DNA from: Thermothelomyces thermophilus ATCC 42464
Lineage: Eukaryota; Ascomycota; Sordariomycetes; Sordariales; Chaetomiaceae
DNA length: 64,000 nt
Assembly (NCBI RefSeq): GCF_000226095.1
Contig: NC_016474.1
Coordinates: 1,178,001-1,242,000, forward strand
Reading direction: 5' to 3'
In this document: positions 33,914 through 45,205 of the stretch, in pieces
Layout of the letters: every line of letters starts with the position of its first letter
Position numbering within the stretch: the first letter of the stretch is position 1
Notes under the pieces: model-generated
Told to the model about the DNA's origin: nothing
The model's input: only the letters and a program-made list of their open reading frames with translations
The model's database searches: none
Made by a program: the position numbers and the translations under genes

Positions 33914-35963
33914 ATGTCACCCGCAGACCCACCTAACGGCACGCCGCGGGAGACTGCCCCGGCATCCGACGACCGGGAAGCCATGTCAGAGGGGGCGGGT
34001 ACTGGTACTGGGTCAGCAGCGGAGAGCAGCGAGGCCGCCGCCAAGAAGGGCGACGAGGCGGGCGAAGGCGACGCTACTCCTCCCAAGACGAGCCACTCGC
34101 TGCGCTTCTGGGGTATCGTGGCCTCCCTGGCGTTCACGGCCCTGTGCTCTTCCATCGAGGGTACCATCATCACCAGCGCCCTGCCCACCATCAGCGCCGA
34201 GCTCGGCGGCGACAGCAGCTTCATCTGGGTCCCCAATGGCTACTTCCTCGCCACCATGGTGATGCTGCCGCTCATGGCCCAGGCCGCCAACCTGTTTGGC
34301 CGCCGCTGGCTGACTTTGATCTCGGTTGCCATGTTCACTCTGGGCAGCGGCATCTGCGGCGGTGCCAACTCGCCCGCCATGCTGATTGGCGGCCGTGTCG
34401 TGTAAGTCGAAAAAGTCTTTCTTGGCATTCACTTACCAATTCAGGTAACCATGTCGCTAACTGACTGGTCTCTTCTTGTTCTTCTTAGTCAGGGTCTCGG
34501 CGGTGGTGGTATCGCCTTGATGATCAACATTGTCCTCACCGACTTGGTCCCCCTTCGTGAGCGAGGCAAGTATATGGCCATCGTCCAGATGGTCTCCGCC
34601 GTCGGTGCTGCCCTCGGACCATTCCTCGGCGGTCTTTTGACCGAGCGCAGCACCTGGCGTTGGGTCTTCTACATCAACCTGCCCATTGGTGGAAGTACGT
34701 CTGCCTCCTCCTTCCCGGGTGCCCCAGTCAGTGTGGGAGAGCCAGACGGACTGACATGGATTGTGACAGCTTCGCTCGTTGCCTTGTTCTTCTTCCTGCG
34801 CGTCGCCACCCCGCCGGGAGGGACCTGGGTTGAGAAGCTCAAGCGCATCGACTTCATCGGCAATGCCATCTTCATCGCTGCCACCGTTTCCGTTCTCATC
34901 GGCGTCACCTGGGGTGGCGCCGTCTACCCGTGGAAATCTGCCAACGTCATCGTGCCCCTCGTCCTCGGCTTCGTCGGGATAGGCCTCTTCCTGGCTTACG
35001 AGTGGACTCTCGCCAAGAACCCCTCGCTGCCTCGAGGCGCTATCGTAGAGCGCACAGCCGCTACCGTCCTCGCCGTCACGTTCCTGACCACCCTCTGTAC
35101 CTACTGGGCCTTCTACTTCATGCCCATCTACTTCCAGGGCGTGAAGGCCAAGTCGGCCTTCTGGTCCGGCGTCGACGCCCTGCCGCTCTTCGCCGGCCTC
35201 TTCCCCTTTGCCATCATCGGCGGTATTCTCCTCTCCAAGTTCGGCCGCTACAAGCCGTTGCATCTCGTCGGCATGGCCATCGTCACCGTCTCGTTCGGTC
35301 TGTTCAGCATTCTCGACCGGAACTCGAGCACCGCCGCCTGGGCTTGCTTCCAGCTTCTCTGCGCCATCGGTTCCGGCCTGATGATTGCCATCCTCCTGCC
35401 GGCCATGCAGGCGCCGCTTGACGAGAGTCTCGTCGCCGCCTCTACCGGAGTCTGGACCTTCGTCCGGGCTTTCTCGACCGTCTGGGGCGTGACTATTCCC
35501 GCGGCTATCTTCGACAACGAGGTGGCCAAGAAGGCGGCCGCCTCGCTGACCGACCAGAGCCTGGTTGGATACCTCACCGGCGGCAAGGCGTACCAATTCG
35601 CCACGCAGGAATTCCTCGACAGCATCCGGGACCCGGCCTCTCGCTCCGAGGTTATCGACATCTTCACCTCGGTAAGTTGCTTTTCCGGGACCCCTTTTTC
35701 TGCCCCACGCATTTGTGCTGACAGTATGACAGTCGATCAAGATTGTCTGGTACGTGGGCACTGCCTTTGCCGGGCTTGGCTGGCTGTTGGTCTGGCTCGA
35801 GAAGGAGGTGACTCTGCGGTCCAAGCTGAACACAAAGTTCGGAATCGAGGAAAAGAAGAAGCAGGAGGAGGATGAGGAGAAGGCCAAGAACGAGGGGGAG
35901 AACAAGGATGGAGAAGAGAGCAAGGCGGCGGATGGAGCCAAGAGGGCCGAGCTGAGCGCATGA
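33914..35963 (+). CDS. MFS exporter (DHA14-type), 4 exons
   Basis: Predicted 14-helix drug/H+ antiporter in the plasma membrane, the likely exporter or self-protection pump of the cluster. The model joins 33914-34401, 34489-34694, 34770-35671 and 35733-35963 and gives 608 residues. The N-terminal about 65 residues are polar. Helix 1 carries SSIEGTIITSALPT, the family's D1-like motif. NLFGRRW is motif A between helices 2 and 3, and WRWVFYINLPIGG precedes helix 6. The C-terminal tail is a highly charged Glu/Lys segment. The second intron (75 nt) is a multiple of three without a stop, so it could be missed. Its removal gives the normal INLPIGG-TSLVALFF junction. It lies head to head with the hydrolase gene. 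Confidence 0.92.
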
Positions 35964-36549
35964 GCGTCCCTCCGACGCGTACAGTTTGACCCTTCGGGTT
36001 TAATTAACCCTTCTTCGCACCCTCTCTGCACTCCTCGCTCACCCTAAGATACCCTTTCAACATGAGGCAGGAAGTATATGCCTACTGCCTCATTTTCACA
36101 GGTCCCCCCCCCCCTCACAATCGCCCAAGAGTTTTGTGCTTTGTTCTCTGAAGACAGATCGATACCAAAGATTCACCGGAAATGATGGCATTTTACATGG
36201 CATTGCTAGACTGGGCAATCGGGATAATATGGGTTAATGAACATACAGGGTTGTAATAGAATGATCGCATTGCTAGATTGCCGCATCTTACAAGAAATCA
36301 AACTTAGCATCAAGTAATTGATATGTCCACTGTTGGACAAGAGGAGTGACCCAAGTTACCGAGTATATGACATGCACGGCGAAAATGGCTGCTCAAGATT
36401 CTCAAGGACATAACTCCTATCGAAGTGGATCGAACTTTGCCCATAGCCGAATCACCGGTTGTCTTGTGCATCTTAGTTTCCTCATGACCTTTTGCCAGTG
36501 TTTACCACTTATTCGGCGATGCTGTGTTGGCAACAGGGTACAAGTACTA
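35964..36549. other. 3' flank of MFS gene
   Basis: About 0.59 kb up to a MITE relic. It holds the MFS 3' UTR. No gene was seen. Confidence 0.5.
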
Positions 36550-36915
36550 AGTTCAGCCCCCCTGAATTTGGGCCACCCCTCCATTTGGGCCACTATTACA
36601 GCTTTAACCCTTAGGTTCCGATGTATAGGAAGTCATCATTCAGAATACGAGGACAATCAAAGTAAAAAGGAGATAAAAAAGCAGTAAATCATGATCTGTA
36701 CCTTATTTGCATCGTATTCAAATTTTCTAGCTCTCCGATAATTATACTTGATTGAACAATGATATCTACTGTACTTTTCGATCCTATATTAGAAGTTCAT
36801 CTTAACCATATTACCTTTGGATGTTTCTTGTGGGGGTTGAAGAGTGCGGGTTTGTCTTGATTTGTACTGTACATACGGGATTGAGTCGCCCAGATGGGGG
36901 TGGGCCCAAATCTAA
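36550..36915. mobile_element. Pogo-like MITE relic
   Basis: About 366 bp bounded by imperfect inverted repeats. The left end starts AGTTCAGCCCCCCTG after a TA dinucleotide and runs on through GAATTTGGGCCACC. The right end, reversed, reads GATTTGGGCCCACC and then CATCTGGGCGAC. The AGTC-like start next to TA and the small non-coding body fit a non-autonomous Tc1/mariner-pogo (Fot1-like) element. The right terminus is worn, so its exact end is uncertain. Confidence 0.6.
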
Positions 36916-37629
36916 TAATTAGGCGGCCGGCTTGCCGCTGGCGAGAACACCGAAACTGCGAAGTAGATGGCTGAGATTGTCCTACCTTACGGCGGCTTCC
37001 ACGCTTTTCATTTTTTTTCTCTCAATCATTTTGCTTTCCAGGTTTCTCTCTTCTATTTTTCTCATTCTTCTTCGCACTCGCAACCAGACAGCCACACCGA
37101 AACCGGGTGCTCCACCTGCCCCATCGGGCAATCCCACTCAATTCTGCCAAGGCCCGGCCGAGTTCATTGCTTGTGGGGCCGGAGGAAGTGACCGAAGTCT
37201 CATCGGGCCGGCCCCGGTCCCGCTGCGCCCCGTAAGCGGATCCCGACACGGAAACTTCGCGCACACCGAAATCCCTCCCAGCGGCCCGGGGCCGCGATCG
37301 GGCCCGCGAGATTGTGTGACAATGAGCGGCACGCCGTCGACCCGGGGCTGGCCATCTTAACCTGGCGATGGTGACCAGGCATCGTCGGTCTAAGACTCTC
37401 TCTCCTCATCATGCTGTGGTCGAACACATGATTTCATCAGATCCGTCCTGATCCCACCAGGTCGAGTCGACTCTCTCGGCAAGCAAGCAAATAGGTACCT
37501 AGCTTCTCAGAACCCAACACAACCCAACCATCTTCTTCAACAGATACGAGAAGGAGAAAAAAAAGGAAAGAAAGAAAGAAAGAAAGAAAAGAAAGAAAGA
37601 AAAAGCAAACACAAAACGTCAGCAACAAA
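36916..37629. promoter_or_regulatory. Upstream region of the trans-enoyl reductase
   Basis: About 0.71 kb before the start codon. It contains a purine-rich AAAG repeat at 37557-37605 immediately upstream of the ATG, probably in the 5' UTR. No other gene was supported. Confidence 0.4.
37557..37605 (+). repeat. AAAG microsatellite in the 5' leader
   Basis: A purine-only run of AAAG units that ends about 25 bases before the enoyl reductase start codon. Confidence 0.85.
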
Positions 37630-39022
37630 ATGGGCAGCCTCCAAGACCTCCCGCCCCTCCCGACGACCCAGACAGCCGTCATCACGACGGCCGAGGGCCG
37701 GCACGCCGTCGCGCGCGACCGAGCCGTGCCGGCGTGCGGGCCCACCTCGGTCCTGGTCCGCGTGCGCGCCGTGGCGCTCAACCCGACCGACCACAAGACG
37801 CCGGCGCGGGTCAAGACGGGCGGGCTGACGGCCGGGTGCGACTTCGCGGGCGAGGTGGTCGCGGTCGGGGCGCGCGCCAACGACGAGCCCGGCGACGCGG
37901 CCGCCTGCGCCGGCATCCCCCGCCGCTGGGCGCCCGGCGACCGCGTCCTCGGCGTCGTCTACGGCAGCAACCCCGGCGCGCCCGCCTGGGGCGCCTTCGC
38001 CGAGTACGTCGAGGCCGACCCGGTCATGCTCTGCCGCCTGCCGGACGGCTGGGACTGGGAGACGGCGGCGTCGGTCGGCGGTAGCGTGCACGGGTCCGTC
38101 GCCCTCTGCCTGTTCGGCGAGGGCAAGATGGGCCTGGACATGGGCGGGTTGAAGAAGAAGGCTGCGCTGCTGCTGCAGGGACATGGTTCTGCCGCCGCGG
38201 ATGGTGCCGCTGCTGCCCCTCCGAGTGTTCTCCGGCCTGCGCAGGGTGGTGGTGGTGGTTATGGCGGAGGGTCGAGCAGCAGCAGCGCCCAGCTGAGCAA
38301 GAAAGATCTCCAGAAGGTGGTGCTCGTGTACGGGGGAAGCACTGCCTGCGGCACCATGGCGCTGCAAATTCTCCGGCTGTAAGCCTACCCTACCCTACCC
38401 TACCCTCGTCCTCATTCCCAGCTTCTTCGGCGCCGCGGCTGTGCCCGTCGACTGACTGACGGTCCGTACACACAGGGCTGGATATATCCCCATCGCAACC
38501 TGCTCGGCGCGAAACGCGGGCTTGGTGACGGCGTACGGAGCGGCGGCAACCTTCGACTACAACCTCGAGACGTGCGCGGACGAGATCAAGGAGTACACCA
38601 AGTCGGCGCTGTGGTACGCGCTCGACTGCATCGGGACGGCCCAGTCGGCGGCGCTGTGCTACGCCGCCCTGGGCCGCGCGGGCGGCCGGTACGTGGCCCT
38701 CGAGAAGTACCCGGACAGCGTGGCGGCGCTGCGCAAGGTCGTCAAGCCCACCTGGGTCATGGGCCCCGTCATGTTCGGCCGCGACCTCCAGCTCGGCGAG
38801 GGCTACAGCCAGCCGGCGGATCCGTCGGCCCGCGCCTTTGCGCGCATCTGGTATCCCCTGGCAGAGGCGCTCCTGGGCTCGGGCGCGCTCAAGAATCACC
38901 CAGTGAAGGTGGTGGCCCCGGAGGGACGAGAGGAATGGCCCGAGGCCGTCATACGCGGCCTAGGGGGCCTGCGGGATGGGAAAGTCAGCGCGCAGAAGCT
39001 TACGGTCACGATAGCGGCCTAG
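37630..39022 (+). CDS. Trans-acting enoyl reductase (LovC/CcsC/UcsL type), 2 exons
   Basis: Predicted zinc-free MDR enoyl reductase that docks on a highly reducing PKS and supplies the missing ER activity. The model joins 37630-38378 and 38476-39022 and gives 431 residues. The N-terminal catalytic domain shows VALNPTDHKTP and CDFAGEVVAVG. The NADPH loop is VYGGSTACGTM. The C-terminal half has ALDCIGTAQSA and GGRYVALEKYP, family hallmarks. The synthetase here has no ER, so this gene completes it. Unusually, about 50 extra residues rich in Ala, Gly and Ser sit just before the NADPH loop (about residues 180-235), which makes the protein longer than the roughly 360-380 residues typical of the family. 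The gene is the right-most clear cluster member. Confidence 0.92.
38384..38406 (+). repeat. CCCTA tandem repeat in intron
   Basis: About four and a half CCTAC units at the start of the enoyl reductase intron. It resembles telomere-like sequence but is too short and in the wrong context to mean a telomere. Confidence 0.8.
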
Positions 39023-39902
39023 CTTGTCCTGCTAGGTGTCAGGAAATTAAGGGAGGAGTAAATAATTAGCCACTTGTTGTACGGTAGACTCGACTGTTTC
39101 GTGTGTACTTAGTTACCTAGTTACCTACACACACTCGATGTGGGCACAAAGCGAACCCGTGAGACCTCGATACATCTCGGCATTACTATGATAATTCACT
39201 ACAAGTACTGGGGGAGCTGAGCGAATCCCCTTCCCACCCAATATTCATGCTGATCTGACCAAGAGCACCTCGTCTTGGCCCCAGTCTGAGAAGTGACAAA
39301 CAGGTGCTCTTACAGCAATGCGATGCGACATCAGTGCCAGATTCCTCACCGCCCCACGATCTCCTTCACATCGCTTGCTTCCTTTAAGCCGTGAGCCAGT
39401 CGTAATCCAGAGCAACGCAAAGAGTGGATCACAAGCCCCCCGTTCTTTCTGCTGCAGCCCGCTAGCGGAAGGTCTCGGCCGACGGGCCGACCCAAACGCG
39501 TTGAGCTTGGCAGACGAGCTAGTGGCTCGACCGCGCAGTCGGGCCCGGTTTTGGTGATTTTGGATTTGGGGTACATACCTAGGTAGGTATTTAGGTAAGG
39601 TATGTACTTGAGCTTCCTAAGCGAGTCGACCAAAGTCACTATTATGATAGCAGACTCGGGTCACATCTCAATCACCCGACAAAGGGAACACGCGATCCAG
39701 AGGGTTATCTCCCGAAAAGCAAAGGATTGAATTGAGGTGTCGATTTTTTTTTTTTTTTTTCATCTGAGCCTGCTCCGGCACCTGGAATCCACTCCCGTTT
39801 CTTGAGTCTCGGGTAACACGTCGCTAGTTATTCAACATTTCGACGTGCTCTAGTCACACTTTTTTTTCTTACTACCTTACTTACTACCCTTGGGTGAGAT
39901 AG
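39023..39902. other. Convergent gap
   Basis: About 0.88 kb between convergent genes. A poly-T run lies at about 39745-39762. No gene was recognised. Confidence 0.5.
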
Positions 39903-41561
39903 TTAAGAGGAGCCACTGGTATTGGCCAAAGCATCCGCGTACTTGCGGAGGTACCTGCCCACAACGGAATCTAATAAATGCGGTCAGCATCGTCAACTAT
40001 TATTGCGCCGCCCACAACATGATGTTGGGAAGTTCTGCTCCGAGGGTAAGGAGAGGGGAGTGCGTACAGATGCCGTCGGCTTTGCCGAGCTGAATGGCCA
40101 TGTACGGGGGGAGGTCGGCGTCCTTCTGCCCCTGCTCGAGCCAGCGCCTGATCTCGACCGCGTCCGCCTGGCAGTACTTCCAGGCAGTGTTGATGACGCC
40201 GACGATGTGGTTGACGTCGTCATCTAGCGACTTGCCGAGGTCCTTGAGCTCCGTCCGCGCCTTCTGGATCTTACCGAGCTGCTCTTGGGCCTTCTTCTTC
40301 TCGTCTTCCTTGGCTTCGATCTCGTGGTCAAGCGCTATATTAATTACCCGGCCCGCGTCAGTCAGCAAAACTACGCTGGGTAAAGGTGTGTCGAGGGAGG
40401 AGGGGGTTTCCCCCCAAGCAGAGAGACGCACAGCTCTTCTTGAAGGCCAGGGCCGTGACAGACGCGACCGTTCCCACGGCGGCAAAGATGGCGATGCCAA
40501 TGACGAGAGGCGCAAATGGCCCGGCGACTGCGGCCCCGACGGCGAGAGCTGGCAGGGCGAAGCCGGCAACAGCGCCTATAGCGATCATGGCCGTGGTGAT
40601 TTTCGAGATTTCCTTCTTGAGGTCTTGGATGTCTTTATTCAGCTGTGTGATCTTATCGTTCAGGCTGCCCTCCTTCTTTTGTGCCCAGCTATCGAACCGG
40701 GCGGTGTATTCATATATGTCGGCCAGGAAGTTGCTAAAGCTGTCGTGGATTCCCTGGGCTTCCTTCTCGAGGTCTTCGGCCTCCTGTAGTAGCCCGCTCG
40801 CGTCAGCTCTTGTTGAGCAGAGGTACAGGAAGGAGGGACGGAAGGTACGGTACCTTGATAAAGTCGCCGATCTTCTGCTTCCTTCTTTCCAGGGGGATCT
40901 GGTTGTCCGCGGCAATCTTTATGACGACGGTGTCGAACTCTACATCGACAGGAGTCAGCCCAAAGGCGAGGGGGCGGGGGGAAGGTCACAACAAAAGGTC
41001 TTCCGGGCGACGCACCGTCGGCCTGCTGGGCTACCTTGATCGCAGACAGGCGGCTCGAGTCTAGGAAGTCGCGGTAGCGCTGCCGTGAGGCAAGGGACAG
41101 GGTGAGGCACGTCAGCACCAGAAGAGGGCTCGTCATCTCATGCCGTCAAGCGCGGGCCCCCGGGGGGGGGGGGCGATCCACACCTTTTCGAGACTCTTGA
41201 AATCGGAGACCAACTTCTGTGATTCTTCCGAGCCATCGAGAGACGAGATGGACGAGAGCTTGTCGGTAATGTTCAGGAAGTCGGTAGCAACCTTCTTGCA
41301 CTGCTCGGCGCAATTGGCCGCTTTCCACTCGAGGTGTTCCTGTACCTGGGAGAAACCCTCGGAAAAGCCTTGATGGAATTGCTTCAGCTGTTCCGGATTA
41401 AGCTCGATGGGCTCGTGCTCGCGGGCGGCAAGAATAGTCTTCTCTTCATCATCGAGGCTGTCGAAGGCCCTCTTTAGTCCCTCGACTGTCGGGTCCTGTT
41501 TGATATTGTTATCAACCTTGCTGATGATAGAGTCGTAGGAGGGGGGTGCGTCGGTAGCCAT
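39903..41561 (-). CDS. Coiled-coil protein with a central hydrophobic hairpin, 6 exons
   Basis: Unrecognised protein of 404 residues. The model joins 41561-41184, 41079-41016, 40939-40854, 40783-40432, 40334-40068 and 39970-39903 (complement), all in frame with GT/AG ends, so the gene looks whole. Both flanks are highly helical and charged (for example NDKITQLNKDIQDLKKEIS and KEDEKKKAQEQLGKIQKAR). Between them lies a long Ala/Gly/Val/Ile-rich stretch of about 50 residues that could form a membrane hairpin. Two long helical bundles round a hydrophobic hairpin are also the plan of the helical pore-forming HBL/ClyA-like fold, but the sequence gives no proof of that. There is no signal peptide. 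It lies just outside the cluster and converges on the enoyl reductase. Confidence 0.7.
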
Positions 41562-44500
41562 GATGCAGTCGGTGGTGAACCAAAGGAAGAGTACGACTAC
41601 GAAGTAGTGGTATCGAAGAATAAGGAGGAGATGAGCCAGCTGTTGGACAATGCTTTAGAACATTAAGTCTCAAGGAGTAACCAGTACCTTGGCCTTCGCA
41701 CTCTCTTTATAGGCGAAGAATCCGGTGTGTCTTTAAGAGCAAGGTCGCCGCCGGGACGCTAATATGACATTACCCTTTCCGCTTGTTGGGCTCCGATGCG
41801 AGACTAATGTCTTCATTGTGCGACACTACCTCAAATTTCGCTTTATACTTCCTGAATTGGCCCGAGATCGACATCCTGCATCTCGCTGTACAGCACAAGG
41901 AGTCGTAAAATGCATTGCGGTGATCTTTCGAGGTCTATCGACTGAGGAGGGGGCGTGTAATTCTCTCTCTCTCTCTCTCTTTTCTCTCTCTCTCTCTCTC
42001 TCTCTCTCCCCCCCCCCCTCCCCCCCCTTTTTCCCCCTATTTATTTCTTAAGAGGCTTCTCGCATAAGCCAAGTTTTGCAAGCACCTTAGGAATTGCCAC
42101 TGGATGACACCCTTTGTCTTTGCCCAACGGGCCCCGGTGCCTCAGCGAGCAAAAATTAGCGAGCTGGAGGCGGGGACGTAAAGTGGCCTTCGCCGCACTT
42201 CCCGCCGAGAAAAAGCAACAACAGCGAATACACAACCTCAGTGGCACTTCGGGACTGCAGCTGAGATCAGCCACGAGCGGGGAAACGAGGGGTAACGGGT
42301 GCTGGGAGGGGAGCTAGAGAAGGGGAGAATAGGAGACGGTAAGGTCGAGTCCAGTGTGCCCACAACCCGACTTCTTGGTCACCGCTCGATCCCTAGTTGC
42401 TTCAGAATCATCCGCGCGTGTATCCTATACCCCTTCACACCAACTAATTACCAACCATGAGACTTTGCGTCCCAACACCTTTGAATGTGTTGCTGAGATA
42501 TCTTGTCCCTGAACAGCACTTCTGAACTGTACAATCAAAAATGCAGACGTAATTAAATGTAGCTCATGCACGACGGTCAACTTGTAGCGGAATACTACGT
42601 CATTTATGCCTATGAGGCTTCCATCAAGTCCCTAGCATATTACCTACTCAAGGTGAGGTACGGTGCCTGCCTTGGGTACTGTTGCAGGAGCATGACCCCA
42701 CATTGCTCTCAGCCAGCCACCACTCACTGCTCCTGGTTTACTCACATTTCCTGAACAGGGCACTTACACAGGGCCAAGACAATTTGCAGCCTATCATAAT
42801 TATGTCGCACGTACTTATCTCTCTGTAGCTAGAGGTCGTCAGATGTCAGCGCAGCCCAACCACAACTATAATTATTATATCAGTACTATATTTGTTGCCT
42901 TCCATTTCGGGAAGGGATCTATCTGAGCCCACAACATCACTCGTATTGCCAAGTTGAGCTGGATGGCACATGTAATATCGAAGATGGGAACTCGTTACTA
43001 CGACGCCTTCATCTTGTTGAACCTGCTAGATATTAATTAGCCGCTTGGATTGACAGGTCATCCATTCTCAGGAAAAGACTCCGCTACGGAACAGAAGAAG
43101 GGTATAAGCTAATTATTAATCAACCTTTTTTTGATTTTTATCATTGGGAGGAAGCGGTGGGCGCCTAATATGGCCCTCGTCGATGTCTGGTTGTTGGGCA
43201 TCGTTCTCGCAACGCTTCTTTCTGTGTGGAAGTTCCGAGAAGAACAGGGAAGGATCAAAGAATGGTAGTGGAATGGTGCCGCAGCATTCGCCAGAAGGCG
43301 AAGACGGCGGCTCGTGCAAGGCGTCCGCCGACACGATCTGCTGGTTCTGTAGTCGATGCTCTCTGCCTCGAACCAGAAACCCGAAAGACGGCCGTAGCGG
43401 ACTCCATAGGGAGGCCCTGCTCTTGCTTGACGACAGCGTCTCAAAAAAAAAAAAAGGCGGCCGAGGAGAAGCGGACAGCTACCACCATTTGAACGGCCCG
43501 GACACCGAGGGGTTCGCTTAGTTTCTTGAATGTGGCGTCTTTCATCATTTGCGTGACCGTAAAAGCACATATTTGGAGGGAGACGCCAGGGCGTATTACC
43601 TGAAGTGACCTAATTGACGAACGCAGAAAATTGAGAATGTTGTTCGAAGTGAGCTAGATGTGTCTCTGTATTTGTGAGACGTTTGACTATTAAGCCGGTA
43701 CGTTGAAAGCTGATGTATTTGAACGAACTGCTCTAATTAAGGGATTTTGAGAGCACATTACGAATTCAAGGCCGCCGACCATGACAAAAGCCGCAATGTG
43801 GAGTATCAGATAGATCATGTCAAACAACATAGAATAAACAACGCCTTCCGGGACCAGGGAGGACCAAAGACGAAAATATAGTTTGTGCAAACTCAGGTTG
43901 CCGAGTCCAGGCATTTTTTATAATCCAATGTTACATAGGCGAAGTAGTATCTCAAGGCCGACCGAGCCCGAAACGGTAAAAAATAGTAACGTACAACACC
44001 CGGAATTCGCTGGTCGTCACCGACCCAACTACTACTCGGGCCCTCAGCAGCTTAACTAGGGCAGAGCGGACGGGATGCCGTGCTTTCTGCTGGGTATGGT
44101 CGTACGTGCTAGGAGCATCTGAGAAATGCCATTATATAGTCCAACAGAGGTAGTGGAGAGGAGATCAACAGATTGATCGAGCGGAACCCCCCGAAGCTTG
44201 ACCTGACCAAATACCACTTGGCCTGACCACCACGATTTTTGGGTCTGGTCAGCTGTGCGTTAGCAACGCTGCTCCAACCGACATGTTCGTCCGGCCAAGT
44301 CTAGATGGTCGACGTTGAACATGAGTTTATTGACCATCTGCAAAGGGCATATCTGGATCGCCTCAATAATTAGTGTTTTCGGCAATCGAACTCGAAAAGT
44401 ACTGGAGGGGTTGTCCTGTTTGCTCTATTGATGCTCTCTCCTCCGAAATATAACGATGTGAGACCCTTTGTGGACATCTCGGGCAACAAAGTCCTGAGGA

Positions 44501-45205
44501 TCTTGCCCAGCAGAGCCAAGTCCAAATACCGAACACAGATAAGTCCCTGCCTCGGTAATTGTACATGAGGCTAATTAGGAGGGGACAGAAGCAGCATAGC
44601 GTGGGACATTTCCATTTTCTAATCCTATTTTCTACTAATAACGCGGAGCAAACGCATTCGGGATACGATCTATGCTGCCCAAGATTGACCCGCTTAGCCA
44701 AACAATCGACTCCAAGGCGGCAATGTAAACTTAGGTGTTCTTGCGTGTGGCCATGTTGAACATGGGTCTTGCCTTCCAACGTAGCACGTATATGTAAGGT
44801 ACCTACTTACATACTGCGTGATGGATTGCGCCACCAGACACCAGGTCCTACGAGACAATGCTCCTCCCGGGCCTTGGAGACCGCTTCTCAGCCACAAGAC
44901 CATAGAAGTGCCGGGTCCTGAAAGGGCCAATTTAATAGTCCAAATCTGGCACCTTCGCGGATCCGGGCCGTCTCCCTTCCGGGCTCATCCAGCACTACCT
45001 CCACTGTGCCGGAATCCATTCTGGTAGAATTCTACAGAAATAGTCATATCCAAAAGGGGACTTCAAGGGTCCGCCCGCTCCCTTTCTCCAAACCACGCGT
45101 ACAAGGCCAGCAACTGCCGGCGTCCTCTATGCAGCAATGGCCACCGTGTTGAACATTTTGCGTTTCTATCGACAACATCTCAGATTAGCAATCTTCAGAA
45201 ACCGA
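41562..45205. other. 3.6 kb without a supported gene
   Basis: It contains a CT/C-rich microsatellite at 41961-42038 and several short reading frames (about 43109-43570 and 44363-44779) without family likeness or splice support. It may include the promoter of the coiled-coil gene (about 41562-41900) and worn-out sequence. Confidence 0.5.
41961..42038. repeat. CT microsatellite with poly-C
   Basis: Two CT runs split by a short T tract, then a C/T-rich tail, about 78 bp in all. Confidence 0.9.

Noticed and set aside
29318-36031. Long antisense frames over the P450, hydrolase and MFS genes (339, 374 and 524 codons)
   Set aside because: The proteins are Arg/Gly/Asp-rich nonsense complementary to real genes that have complete motifs and splice sites.
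38384-38406. Telomere-like CCCTA repeats
   Set aside because: Fewer than five units inside an intron; no sign of a chromosome end or of a healed break.
43109-43570. Overlapping frames on both strands of 125 and 153 codons
   Set aside because: Neither strand shows domain motifs; the text is Arg/Ser-rich and typical of chance frames.
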